In this document: one piece after another, positions 54,609 through 64,000 of the stretch
Position numbering within the stretch: position 1 is the stretch's first letter
Layout: each line of letters starts with the position of its first letter
Assembly: GCF_003955715.1 (NCBI RefSeq)
Contig: NZ_CP034463.1
Location: forward strand, 4,588,001-4,652,000
Direction of reading: 5' to 3'
Origin: Streptomyces aquilus
GTDB lineage: Bacteria > Actinomycetota > Actinomycetes > Streptomycetales > Streptomycetaceae
DNA: 64,000 bases
Position numbers and translations under genes: made by a program
Notes under the pieces: generated by a model
Told to the model about the DNA's origin: nothing
Databases searched by the model: none
Seen by the model: the letters and a program-made list of their open reading frames with translations, nothing else

Positions 54609-55310
54609 ATGCGTACCCTCATCCGTGCCGGCGCCCTGTCCGCCGTCACCGCCGCCGCCCTGTTCGCGGCCCCGAACGCCTACGCCACCGCTCCCGGTGA
54701 CAACGGCACTGTGAAGATCCACGACGCCTCCACCGGCGAGGAGTTGCGGCGCAACGAGCCGCACGTCTGCACGTTCTATCTGGACGCGTTCGGTTTCGAC
54801 GGCGTCCAGGAGGTGGACTGGCACATCGAGGCCTGGGCGCCGACGGCCGACGTCAAGGGCGAGACGGTGAAGTCCGGCGAGATCACCCTTGACGCCGAGG
54901 GTCACGGCCGGACCCAGGACCTGTCGCTGCCCGACGGTCACTACAAGCTGTTCTGGAACTTCGAGGGCGAGAAGGGCGCGGCCAAGCACAAGGTCTTCTG
55001 GACCGACTGCGAGGGCTCGGACGACGGCAAGCCGAGTGAGACGCCGTCCTCGTCGGCTTCCCCGTCGGCTTCCTCGTCCGCTTCTTCCTCGCCCTCCGCC
55101 TCGCCGTCCGAGTCGGCGCCCGCCGGCGGGTCGTCCTCGGAGCCTTCGGCGTCCTCGTCGCCGTCCGCCCAGGGTGGCGGCAGCGGCGACGGCGACGGCG
55201 GTGACCTCGCGGAGACCGGCAACGGCGCCCCGGTGGGCCTGCTGGGCGGTGCCGCGGCCGCGCTGGTGGCCGCGGGCGGCTACCTGGTGTTCCGCCGCCG
55301 TAAGGCATGA
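54609..55310 (+). CDS. Sortase-anchored (LAETG) surface protein
   Basis: A 233-residue cell-wall protein. A signal peptide (LIRAGALSAVTAAALFAAPN, cleaved near AYA) is followed by a globular domain of about 110 residues with two Cys (EPHVCTFYLDAFGFDGVQEV and FWTDCEGS). A Ser/Pro-rich stalk follows, and the C-terminal sorting signal LAETG, with a hydrophobic span and RRRKA. LAxTG is recognised by class E sortases, common in Streptomyces. The ATG at 54609 is chosen; an ATG at 54597 would add four residues. A bidirectional hairpin follows. Confidence 0.88.
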   Translation: MRTLIRAGALSAVTAAALFAAPNAYATAPGDNGTVKIHDASTGEELRRNEPHVCTFYLDAFGFDGVQEVDWHIEAWAPTADVKGETVKSGEITLDAEGHGRTQDLSLPDGHYKLFWNFEGEKGAAKHKVFWTDCEGSDDGKPSETPSSSASPSASSSASSSPSASPSESAPAGGSSSEPSASSSPSAQGGGSGDGDGGDLAETGNGAPVGLLGGAAAALVAAGGYLVFRRRKA

Positions 55311-55325
55311 CGCGTCAGCGTTGAC

Positions 55326-55366
55326 ACGACGGTGCCCCCGGGGTTGAGCCTCGGGGGCACCGTCGT
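55326..55366. terminator. Bidirectional terminator between surface protein and ppc
   Basis: A perfect 15-bp stem (ACGACGGTGCCCCCG and its complement) with an 11-base loop between convergent stops. Confidence 0.9.
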
Positions 55367-55379
55367 ATGCGCGGGGGTC

Positions 55380-58115
<2,736 letters not shown>

Positions 58116-58284
58116 AGGTGCGGCTCCTTGCAGTGTTGAAGCTCGTCCGGGAGGGAACCCGGGTGACCGTCGCGCGGCGGCTGCCGCATACGGGCCGGAT
58201 CATCCGGGAAGAAATGAGAGCGGACCGCGCTGTCCGAACGACTCCAGGATAGGTGCCGGTGCGGACGCGCAGGCTCTTGGGCTC

Positions 58285-58339
58285 TTGCCGTGGGACGACG
58301 CGCTGCCATACTTACGACGCCGTAGGTTACGGAACCGTA
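58285..58339 (+). promoter_or_regulatory. Desaturase promoter with two overlapping palindromic operators
   Basis: TTGCCG (58285-58290) and CATACT (58307-58312) are 16 bases apart. TACGACGCCGTA (58313-58324) and TACGGAACCGTA (58328-58339) are dyads with TACG/CGTA arms, 15 bases centre to centre, exactly over the expected start of transcription. A further palindrome (GTGGTTACCGGTACCAC, 58364-58380) lies in the leader. The co-transcribed TetR is the likely ligand; this is inference. Confidence 0.6.
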
Positions 58340-58419
58340 GGGAAGTCCCGCTCTGCTTCTCGCGTGGTTACCGGTACCACGGTTCTTCTCCCACCCTCGA
58401 ACCCCACAGGGGACGCCCC

Positions 58420-59430
58420 ATGACCACGAGCTCCGATGTGATCGAAGACGCCCCGAAGGCGAATGACGGCTCACCCATGCCCTCCGCCACCCTCGGCGGG
58501 GAGCAGAAGCGCGGGATCGAACAGATCACGCTGCTGCTCTTCATCACCGTCCCGTTCCTCGCGCTGCTGGCGGCGGTGCCGCTGGCGTGGGGATGGGGGG
58601 TGAGCTGGCTGGACCTCGGCCTGCTGGTCTTCTTCTACTACCTCGGGTGCCACGGCATCACGATCGGTTTCCACCGCTACTTCACACACGGTTCCTTCAA
58701 GGCCAAGCGCCCGCTGCGGATCGCGCTGGCGATCGCGGGCTCGATGGCGGTCGAGGGCCCTCTGGTCCGCTGGGTGGCCGACCACCGCAAGCACCACAAG
58801 TTCTCCGACGCCGAGGGCGACCCGCACTCCCCGTGGCGGTTCGGCGAGACGGTCCCGGCGCTGATGAAGGGCCTGTGGTGGGCGCACATCGGCTGGATGT
58901 TCGACGAGGAGCAGACGCCGCAGGACAAGTACGCGCCGGATCTGATCAAGGACCCGGCGATCCGTTCGATCTCCCGGAACTTCATCTACTGGACGATGCT
59001 GTCCCTGGCCCTGCCGGCCGTGATCGGCGGTCTGGTGACGATGTCCTGGTGGGGCGCGTTCACCGGCTTCTTCTGGGGCTCGCTGGTCCGGGTCTGCCTG
59101 CTGCACCACGTCACCTGGTCGATCAACTCGATCTGTCACGCGGTGGGCAAGCGGCCGTTCAAGTCGCGGGACCGTTCGGGCAACGTGTGGTGGCTGGCGG
59201 TGCTGTCGTGCGGCGAGTCCTGGCACAACCTGCACCACGCGGACCCGACGTCGGCGCGGCACGGTGTGATGCGCGGCCAGGTGGACTCCTCGGCGCGGCT
59301 GATCCGCTGGTTCGAGCTGGCCGGGTGGGCGTACGACGTGCGCTGGCCGTCACGCTCGCGTATCGATTCGCGCCGCAACACCGGTGAAGACGGCTCCCGA
59401 CGCCGGAAGGACACCGTCGAGGCGGCATGA
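58420..59430 (+). CDS. Membrane fatty-acid (acyl-CoA delta-9 type) desaturase
   Basis: A 336-residue di-iron integral-membrane desaturase. The three His boxes are HRYFTH, HRKHH and HNLHH, with four hydrophobic segments (ITLLLFITVPFLALLAAVPL, LGLLVFFYYLGCHGITIGF and two around residues 185-225). It introduces a cis double bond into acyl chains, adjusting membrane fluidity, and should use a ferredoxin or similar donor; none is encoded here. The start ATG at 58420 precedes TTSSDVIED. Its stop overlaps the tetR start (ATGA). Confidence 0.93.
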   Translation: MTTSSDVIEDAPKANDGSPMPSATLGGEQKRGIEQITLLLFITVPFLALLAAVPLAWGWGVSWLDLGLLVFFYYLGCHGITIGFHRYFTHGSFKAKRPLRIALAIAGSMAVEGPLVRWVADHRKHHKFSDAEGDPHSPWRFGETVPALMKGLWWAHIGWMFDEEQTPQDKYAPDLIKDPAIRSISRNFIYWTMLSLALPAVIGGLVTMSWWGAFTGFFWGSLVRVCLLHHVTWSINSICHAVGKRPFKSRDRSGNVWWLAVLSCGESWHNLHHADPTSARHGVMRGQVDSSARLIRWFELAGWAYDVRWPSRSRIDSRRNTGEDGSRRRKDTVEAA

Positions 59431-60104
59431 TTGACGCCGTGGCGACCGACTCCAGCAGCACCGAGAGCAATGACAAGCCGCGGCGCACCCGTCGCACACG
59501 GATGACGGGCGCCGAGCGCCGCGCCCAGCTGCTGGAGATCGGCCGCACCCTGTTCGCCGCGAAGGGCTTCGAGGGCACGTCGGTGGAGGAGATCGCGGCG
59601 AAGGCCGGGGTCTCCAAGCCGGTGGTGTACGAGCACTTCGGCGGCAAGGAGGGGCTGTACGCGGTGGTCGTGGACCGCGAGATGCGGCGGCTGCTGGACA
59701 TGGTGACCAGCTCGCTGACGGCGGGGCATCCGCGCGAGCTGTGCGAGCAGGCGGCGTTCGCGCTCCTCGACTACATCGAGGAGTACACGGACGGCTTCCG
59801 CATCCTGGTCCGTGACTCCCCCATCCCGCAGTCGACGGGTTCCTTCGCCTCGCTGATCTCGGACATCGCCACGCAGGTGGAGGACATCCTGGGCCGCGAG
59901 TTCAAGAGCCGCGGCTTCGACCCCAAGCTGGCCCCGCTGTACGCGCAGGCGCTGGTCGGCATGGTCGCGCTGACGGGCCAGTGGTGGCTGGACGTCCGCC
60001 GCCCGAAGAAGGCGGAGGTCGCGGCCCACCTGGTGAACCTGGCCTGGCACGGCCTGGACGGCTTGGAGGCGAAGCCGCATCTGATAGGGCGCCGCAAGAG
60101 CTGA
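59427..60104 (+). CDS. TetR-family regulator, probable regulator of the desaturase
   Basis: A 225-residue regulator. The helix-turn-helix is TSVEEIAAKAGVSKPVVYEH (about residues 50-70), followed by FGGKEGLYAVVVDREMRRLL. The C-terminal domain has DYIEEYTDGFRILVRDSPIP and VALTGQWWLDVRRPKK, typical of the DesT/FasR-like TetR regulators of lipid genes. Its start is coupled to the desaturase stop, so it is made with its probable target and likely closes a feedback loop through the TACG palindromes upstream of the operon. The inducer may be acyl-CoA; this is inference. Confidence 0.88.
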   Translation: MIDAVATDSSSTESNDKPRRTRRTRMTGAERRAQLLEIGRTLFAAKGFEGTSVEEIAAKAGVSKPVVYEHFGGKEGLYAVVVDREMRRLLDMVTSSLTAGHPRELCEQAAFALLDYIEEYTDGFRILVRDSPIPQSTGSFASLISDIATQVEDILGREFKSRGFDPKLAPLYAQALVGMVALTGQWWLDVRRPKKAEVAAHLVNLAWHGLDGLEAKPHLIGRRKS

Positions 60105-60127
60105 GCCGGGCGGCGGCGACCCGATCC

Positions 60128-60230
60128 TCAGTGCTTCAGGACGTCAGTGCAGTACTTCAGGACGTCAGTGCAGTACTTCAGGACGTCAGTGCAGTACTTC
60201 AGGACGTCAGTGCAGTGCTTCAGGACGTCA
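60128..60230. repeat. 21-bp minisatellite carrying copies of the CsbD stop codon
   Basis: Four 21-bp units (60144, 60165, 60186 and 60207), plus a shorter flank at 60128, end at the CsbD stop (60228-60230). On the minus strand each unit re-copies the end of csbD (Leu-Lys-His-like codons, then TGA). Confidence 0.93.
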
Positions 60231-60410
60231 GTGCTTGAAGATGTCCTTCTCCTTCTCCTTCGCCTGGCGTGCGTCCCCCTTCATCTGCTCGGCGCGGCCC
60301 TTGGTGGTCAGCCGCTCGTTGCCGACCGCGCGGCCGACGGTCTCCTTGGCCTTGCCCTTGGCCTGTTCCTTCTTGGCCTTGGCCTTCTGGTCCTTCGCCA
60401 CGTCACTCAC
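60228..60410 (-). CDS. CsbD-family small stress protein
   Basis: A 60-residue, very hydrophilic Lys/Ala/Glu-rich helical protein with the family pattern AKGKAKETVGRAVGNERLTT and KGRAEQMKGDARQAKEKEKD. CsbD proteins are general-stress (SigB-type) genes of unknown activity. GTG start with GGGAG 4-5 nt upstream. The last codons are the template of the repeat array that follows it. Confidence 0.85.
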   Translation of the reverse strand: MSDVAKDQKAKAKKEQAKGKAKETVGRAVGNERLTTKGRAEQMKGDARQAKEKEKDIFKH

Positions 60411-60462
60411 TCCCGATCGCGTTGGTGTTTCCCGGCTGCCGGGTGAACCGTGACCGGCCCGC

Positions 60463-60825
60463 TCAAACGCGCGGTTCCAGGAACTCCAGCCGGTTGCCCA
60501 CGGGGTCGTAGGAGTAGAACCGCCGGTGTCCCGGCAGGTCGGTGTCCCAGGTGACGGTGGCGCCCCGGGTCTCCAGGCGAGCGGCGTAGGTCTCGATGTC
60601 GGTGACCCGCAGCCCCGGGTGGGCCTTGAGCGCGGGCCGGAAGGCGGCCTCGATGCCGAGGTGGAGCTGGACGGGCCCGGCCTGGAACCAGCACCCGCCC
60701 CTGGCCGCGAGCGCGGGCGGCTTGGGGATCTCGGTCATACCGAGGACGCCGGCGTAGTAGGCCCGCAGCCGGTCCTCGGAGCCGGGCGGGGCGGCGAGCT
60801 GCACATGGTCGACGGCGGTGATCAT
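60463..60825 (-). CDS. VOC-family (glyoxalase/dioxygenase fold) protein
   Basis: A 120-residue single-module VOC protein. The expected metal-ligand pattern is present: DHVQLAAPPGSEDRLRAYYA near the N-terminus, VQLHLGIE in the middle, and SYDPVGNRLEFLEP at the end. The function may be lyase or dioxygenase, or resistance by binding; it cannot be narrowed. GGAGG lies 8 nt before the ATG. It starts 3 bases after the tam stop, so it is cotranscribed with tam. Confidence 0.85.
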   Translation of the reverse strand: MITAVDHVQLAAPPGSEDRLRAYYAGVLGMTEIPKPPALAARGGCWFQAGPVQLHLGIEAAFRPALKAHPGLRVTDIETYAARLETRGATVTWDTDLPGHRRFYSYDPVGNRLEFLEPRV

Positions 60826-60828
60826 CCC

Positions 60829-61632
60829 TCACGCCTCCTTGCGGGCGACCGCGAAGACGCGGCGGAACGGGAACGGCGTGCCGTGCGGGCCCGCCGGATA
60901 GGCCTCGCGCAGGGCGGCGCGATAGGCGGTCAGGAACTTCTCGCGGGCCGCCGGGTCGTCGGCGAGGGCGGTGAGGACGGGCCTCAGTCCGGTGCCCTTC
61001 ACCCAGTCCAGCACCGGGTCCTCGCCGGTGAGGAGGTGGATGTACGTCGTCTCCCAGACGTCGGCGGTGCAGCCGAGGGCGGTGAGGCGGGCGAGGTAGG
61101 CCTCGGGGGTGTGGACGGCATCGTCGTGGCGCAGGGCGACGGGGAGGCCGAAGGACGCGGCGAGTTCGCGCATCAGCCGATGGCTGGGGGCGCCGAAGTT
61201 GCCGGGGACCTGGAAGGCGAGGGTGCCGCCGGGCGCGAGGGCGCCGATCCAGTCGGCGAAGCGCTCCACGTGCCCGGGGACCCACTGGAGCGTGGCGTTG
61301 CTGATGACGAGGTCGTAGGAGCCGGTGGGCGCCCAGGTCCGTACGTCGGCGTGGGCGAAGTCGAGGCTGCCGCCGCCCGGGGTGGGGCCGGCGTGCTCGG
61401 CGTGCGCCTTGTCGAGCATCTCGGGCGAGTTGTCGTAGCCGGTGACGCGGGCGGTGGGCCAGCGGTCGGCGAGGAGGGCGGTGACGTTGCCGGGGCCGCA
61501 GCCGAGGTCCGCGATCCGTGCCGGGTCGGTGGGAAGGTCCGGTACGCGGGCGAGGAGGTCGATGAAGGGGCGGGCGCGGTGGTCGGCGTGGCGCAGGTAC
61601 TGGGCGGGGTCCCAAGTCGTCATGAGATCCAC
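60829..61632 (-). CDS. tam: Trans-aconitate 2-methyltransferase
   Basis: A 267-residue SAM-dependent methyltransferase that methylates trans-aconitate, an inhibitor of aconitase formed from cis-aconitate. Evidence is the family N-terminus TTWDPAQYLRHADHRARPFI, motif I IADLGCGPGNVTALLADRWP, DNSPEMLDKA, and YDLVISNATLQWVPGHVERF. GTG at 61632 has GGAGGGG at the right distance; the ATG at 61623 has not. It is divergent from tamR with a MarR-type operator between them, as known in S. coelicolor. Confidence 0.92.
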   Translation of the reverse strand: MDLMTTWDPAQYLRHADHRARPFIDLLARVPDLPTDPARIADLGCGPGNVTALLADRWPTARVTGYDNSPEMLDKAHAEHAGPTPGGGSLDFAHADVRTWAPTGSYDLVISNATLQWVPGHVERFADWIGALAPGGTLAFQVPGNFGAPSHRLMRELAASFGLPVALRHDDAVHTPEAYLARLTALGCTADVWETTYIHLLTGEDPVLDWVKGTGLRPVLTALADDPAAREKFLTAYRAALREAYPAGPHGTPFPFRRVFAVARKEA

Positions 61633-61646
61633 TGTGCCCCTCCATA

Positions 61647-61679
61647 TCTCTTGACGTCAAGAGACTTGACGTCAAGAGA
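61647..61679. promoter_or_regulatory. Tandem TamR (MarR-family) operator
   Basis: Two 15-bp direct copies of CTTGACGTCAAGAGA (61650 and 61665), each with the palindromic core CTTGACGTCAAG. The left copy sits in an 18-bp perfect palindrome. On the plus side TACACT (61700-61705) is a likely -10 for tamR, which would make its mRNA nearly leaderless. Confidence 0.8.
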
Positions 61680-61712
61680 CTTCACATCGACACAACCACT
61701 ACACTGATCGTC

Positions 61713-62210
61713 ATGGAGGACGAGGTCGATCGGCTGGTCGCTGCGTGGCGCCGGGAGCGCCCGGACCTCGACGTGGAACCGCTCGAGGTGCTCAGCCGGG
61801 TGAGCAGACTGGCCCGGCACCTGGATCGCGCGCGCCGTCTGGCCTTCTCCGAGCACAGTCTGGAGCCCTGGGAGTTCGACGTCCTGACGGCGCTCAGGCG
61901 CGCGGGAACGCCGTATCAGCTCTCGCCGGGGCAGCTGCTGACGCAGACCCTGGTGACGTCGGGGACGATGACGAACCGTATCGACCGGCTGGCGAAGAAG
62001 GGCCTGGTGGAACGACTGCCGGACCCCTCGGACCGCCGGGGCGTGCTGGTCCGGCTGACGGACGAGGGCCGGGACCGCGCGGACCAGGCCCTGGCCGGAC
62101 TGCTCGACCAGGAGCGGGCGATCCTCGCGGAGCTCTCCCGGGCCCAGCGGGGCGAACTGGCCGGGTTGCTGCGCCAGTTGACCGCCCCGTTCGACAACAT
62201 CCCCGGCTGA
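61713..62210 (+). CDS. tamR: MarR-family regulator TamR
   Basis: A 165-residue MarR protein with the extra N-terminal helix of the urate/TamR subfamily (EDEVDRLVAAWRRERPDLDV). The winged helix contains LLTQTLVTSGTMTNRIDRLA, then GLVERLPDPSDRRGVLVRLT (the wing Asp-Arg-Arg). Members respond to trans-aconitate, citrate and related acids by releasing DNA. Divergent arrangement with tam and the tandem operator support the name by synteny with S. coelicolor. Confidence 0.9.
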   Translation: MEDEVDRLVAAWRRERPDLDVEPLEVLSRVSRLARHLDRARRLAFSEHSLEPWEFDVLTALRRAGTPYQLSPGQLLTQTLVTSGTMTNRIDRLAKKGLVERLPDPSDRRGVLVRLTDEGRDRADQALAGLLDQERAILAELSRAQRGELAGLLRQLTAPFDNIPG

Positions 62211-62223
62211 GGGCTCGCCCCGC

Positions 62224-62997
62224 TCAGGCGGTGTGCGTCTCCTCCGGCCGGATGCGTCCGGCCGGCTCCAGGTCCACGGGCCCGACCCCGGCACGCCGCG
62301 CGAGCGCGACGGCGGCCAGCGTGGAGTGCACGCCCAGCTTGCCGAGGACGTTCTGCATATGGGTGCGCACGGTGTGCGGGGAGAGGAACAGCCGTTCGGC
62401 GACGGCCTTTCTGCCCAGCCCGGCGACCATGCAGCGCAGCACTTCGCGCTCGCGCGGGGTGAGCGACTCCACCAGCCGTTCGCTCTCGGTGCGGTGCTTG
62501 CGTGCGGCGGTCAGCTCCCGCAGCACCCCGGTGAGCAGGGCGGGCGGCAGATGGGTCTCGTCGCGCAGCACCCCTCGTATGACGGTCAGCAGCCGGGACA
62601 GCGAGCAGTCCTTGGCCACCCAGCCGGACGCACCGGCCTGAAGAGCGAGCGCGGCGCGCCGCGGATCGTCCTTCTCGGCGAGTACGACGATCCGGACACC
62701 GGGCTGTGCGGAACGCACCCCGGCCACCAGTGAGATGCCGTCGACGAGACCGTCCTCGCCCGCCTCCTGGACGGGCACGGCGGGCCGGATGCCCTGGACG
62801 TTGCCGCCCAGGTCGGCGTCGACCAGCAGCACGTCGAAACGGCGGCCCTCGGCCGCCGCGCGCTCCAGGCTGCGCAGCGCGGCGGGACCGCTGCCGGCCG
62901 CGGAGACGTCGACGTCGGGCTCGGCCGCCAGAGCTGCGGCGAGCGATTCGGCGAAGATGCGATGGTCGTCGACGACCAGGACTCGGATGCGAACCAC
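62224..62997 (-). CDS. Orphan NarL/LuxR-type response regulator
   Basis: A 257-residue regulator. The receiver domain begins VVDDHRIFAESLAAALAAEP and the likely phospho-acceptor is the last Asp of LLVDADLGG. It is followed by an unusual insertion of about 20 residues (NVQGIRPAVPVQEAGEDGLV) before GVRIVVLAEKDDPRR. The output domain has LTPREREVLRCMVAGLGRKA and LFLSPHTVRTHMQNVLGKLG. No kinase gene is adjacent; the orphan kinase 14 kb away is a candidate partner only by elimination. The GTG start has GAAGGGG 5-6 nt upstream. Confidence 0.88.
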   Translation of the reverse strand: MVRIRVLVVDDHRIFAESLAAALAAEPDVDVSAAGSGPAALRSLERAAAEGRRFDVLLVDADLGGNVQGIRPAVPVQEAGEDGLVDGISLVAGVRSAQPGVRIVVLAEKDDPRRAALALQAGASGWVAKDCSLSRLLTVIRGVLRDETHLPPALLTGVLRELTAARKHRTESERLVESLTPREREVLRCMVAGLGRKAVAERLFLSPHTVRTHMQNVLGKLGVHSTLAAVALARRAGVGPVDLEPAGRIRPEETHTA

Positions 62998-63165
62998 GAA
63001 ACCCCCTTCCCCAAGCTCTTGAAGAGCAGGGGATACCCCATCGTCGGGAGACGGAAGACCAGGCGCAGGTACGACGCCCGAAGCGCGATGGCGCTGCGCA
63101 CGGCCGCCGCCGTGCCCGAACTGCTACCCCCACTTCGGGTGTCGTACCCGACTTGTCTCGCCCCC

Positions 63166-63197
63166 TGAACAGCACCGGCCCCCACCGGTGCTGTTCA
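63166..63197. other. Terminator-like hairpin in a divergent spacer
   Basis: A perfect 13-bp stem (TGAACAGCACCGG and its complement) with a 6-base loop, lying between divergent genes where no terminator is expected. A perfect dyad GCTCTTGAAGAGC (63015-63027) sits at the other end of the spacer, upstream of the response regulator. Confidence 0.75.
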
Positions 63198-63272
63198 TCA
63201 GGGTACGGCCGGGGGGCAGGAGCGGAAGGTAATTTGCAGAACTGGCTGTCCAGCGCGTTTATGGTGAGCCGC

Positions 63273-63716
63273 ATGTTTCGTATGGAGACAGAAGTCGACA
63301 AAGACCGGCGCGATCTGCTGCGCATCCGGCTGCGGGACACCAACACCGCGGCCTCCCCGGTGCTGCGGGCCCTGCGCGGCACCCCGGGCGAACGCGAACT
63401 TCCGCTCCATGTCTGGGTGTTGGACGCGGCGGGGGAACTCGCCGGCGGGCTGGTCGGCCACACCTGGACGGCCTGGCTCCATGTGACGTACCTGTGGGTG
63501 GACGAGCGCCACCGGGGCGCGAGCCTGGGATCGCGGCTGCTCACTCAGGCGGAGCGGGTCGCACGTGAGGAACGGGGCTGTGCGATGTCCCGGGTGGAGA
63601 CGTGGGACTTCCAGGCGCCGGAGTTCTACCGGAAGCAGGGGTACGACGTGGTGTGCGTGATCCCCGACTATCCGCCGGGGATCACGGAGTACACGCTGAC
63701 GAAGAGACTCCGTTAG
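63273..63716 (+). CDS. GNAT-family N-acetyltransferase
   Basis: A 147-residue acetyltransferase. VTYLWVDERHRGASLGSRLL is motif A; it has R-x-x-G-x-x-L where Q/R-x-x-G-x-G/A is typical, and FYRKQGYDVVCVIPDYPPG is the conserved C-terminal part. Substrate unknown. Start codons at 63261, 63273 and 63282 are all in frame and none has a strong ribosome site. The stop overlaps that of the convergent gene by three bases. Confidence 0.8.
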   Translation: MFRMETEVDKDRRDLLRIRLRDTNTAASPVLRALRGTPGERELPLHVWVLDAAGELAGGLVGHTWTAWLHVTYLWVDERHRGASLGSRLLTQAERVAREERGCAMSRVETWDFQAPEFYRKQGYDVVCVIPDYPPGITEYTLTKRLR

Positions 63717-63991
63717 TCGAGCGGGACCTGCTCCACCACCGTCTCCTTGAAGCGCCAGGAACCCCGGTTGCCCGCGGCCTCCGTGCGCAGGCCCGTCTCC
63801 CAGGCGATGCGGGCGGCTCGCCGGTGGGTGAGGGCGGGGTAGTCCTCGGGGTGGAGCTTGATGTAACCGCGGCGGTCGGCGGGGTGGGTGCGCAGGGCCT
63901 CGCGGAGCCGCTCCTCCTGTGCCGCCCGGGCCTCGGGGCCGGAGGTGCTCCTGGGCTTCTCCTTGCCGTTCCGGGTGGCTCGCCAGGTCAT
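63713..63991 (-). CDS. Hypothetical protein (possibly continues past window edge)
   Basis: At least 92 residues, hydrophilic, with PADRRGYIKLHPEDYPALTH and IAWETGLRTEAAGNRGSWRF. I do not recognise it. The frame is still open at base 64000, so the ATG at 63991 may not be the true start. It is convergent with, and overlaps, the GNAT stop. Confidence 0.55.
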   Translation of the reverse strand: MTWRATRNGKEKPRSTSGPEARAAQEERLREALRTHPADRRGYIKLHPEDYPALTHRRAARIAWETGLRTEAAGNRGSWRFKETVVEQVPLD

Positions 63992-64000
63992 CCAGCCGAT

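Noticed and set aside
60128..60230. CRISPR array
   Set aside because: Contiguous 21-bp tandem repeat without spacers.

Overview
The window is a stretch of Streptomyces chromosome. The evidence is very high G+C with strong third-position bias, GGAGG-type ribosome sites, many ATGA/GTGA start-stop overlaps, GTG and TTG starts, and a gene order that from memory matches the S. coelicolor region around SCO3090 to SCO3135 (ndh, eno, rpf genes, CYP107U, mfd, glmU, prs, rplY, pth, ppc, desaturase, tam/tamR). It reads as core chromosome with a few accessory insertions, not as a plasmid or prophage.

Layout. 1-8.7 kb: the end of an FtsX-type permease, a cyclopropane-fatty-acid-synthase-like methyltransferase, type II NADH dehydrogenase under an apparent Rex site, and the cluster eno-divIC-DUF501-ppx read leftward. 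9-11.1 kb: two secreted Rpf/LysM muralytic proteins; the first (rpfA) has a clear c-di-AMP (ydaO-type) riboswitch leader. 11.2-13.2 kb: a lone large serine recombinase carrying a transposase-like C-terminal domain, apparently inserted between the rpf pair and a CYP107U-like P450. 13.4-21.3 kb: P450, MazG-type pyrophosphohydrolase, SurA-like lipoprotein, Ser/Thr kinase with its membrane partner, and a fused N6-adenine methylase/specificity protein with an altered catalytic motif. 21.4-27.4 kb: small secreted proteins, acetyltransferase, HNH nuclease lipoprotein and a divergent TetR pair. 27.5-41.2 kb: mfd, a MacB-like ABC exporter, MFS exporter, DUF485 plus acetate-type symporter, a DivIVA-like coiled-coil protein and an AhpD-like protein.

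41.4-47.2 kb is the most unusual part. It is a compact set of intracellular polymorphic-toxin-type domains each joined to or next to an SUKH-superfamily immunity domain: Imm35-like/proline-rich/deaminase/SUKH-4 in one chain, WHH nuclease/SUKH-1 in one chain, and a divergent YwqJ-like deaminase followed in the same reading frame, after one stop codon, by SUKH-3. The divergent spacer carries four tandem 14-bp palindromic repeats. No delivery signals are visible.

47.2-64 kb: an orphan histidine kinase, a putative LAGLIDADG-type protein beside tRNA-Gln, then housekeeping genes glmU, prs, rplY and pth, a sortase-type surface protein, ppc, a desaturase with its TetR regulator and palindromic operators, CsbD, and the tam/tamR pair with tandem MarR sites, followed by an orphan NarL-type regulator and a GNAT protein.

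A recurring feature is tandem minisatellites that start inside the last codons of a gene and re-copy its stop codon (three clear cases: methylase, symporter, CsbD).
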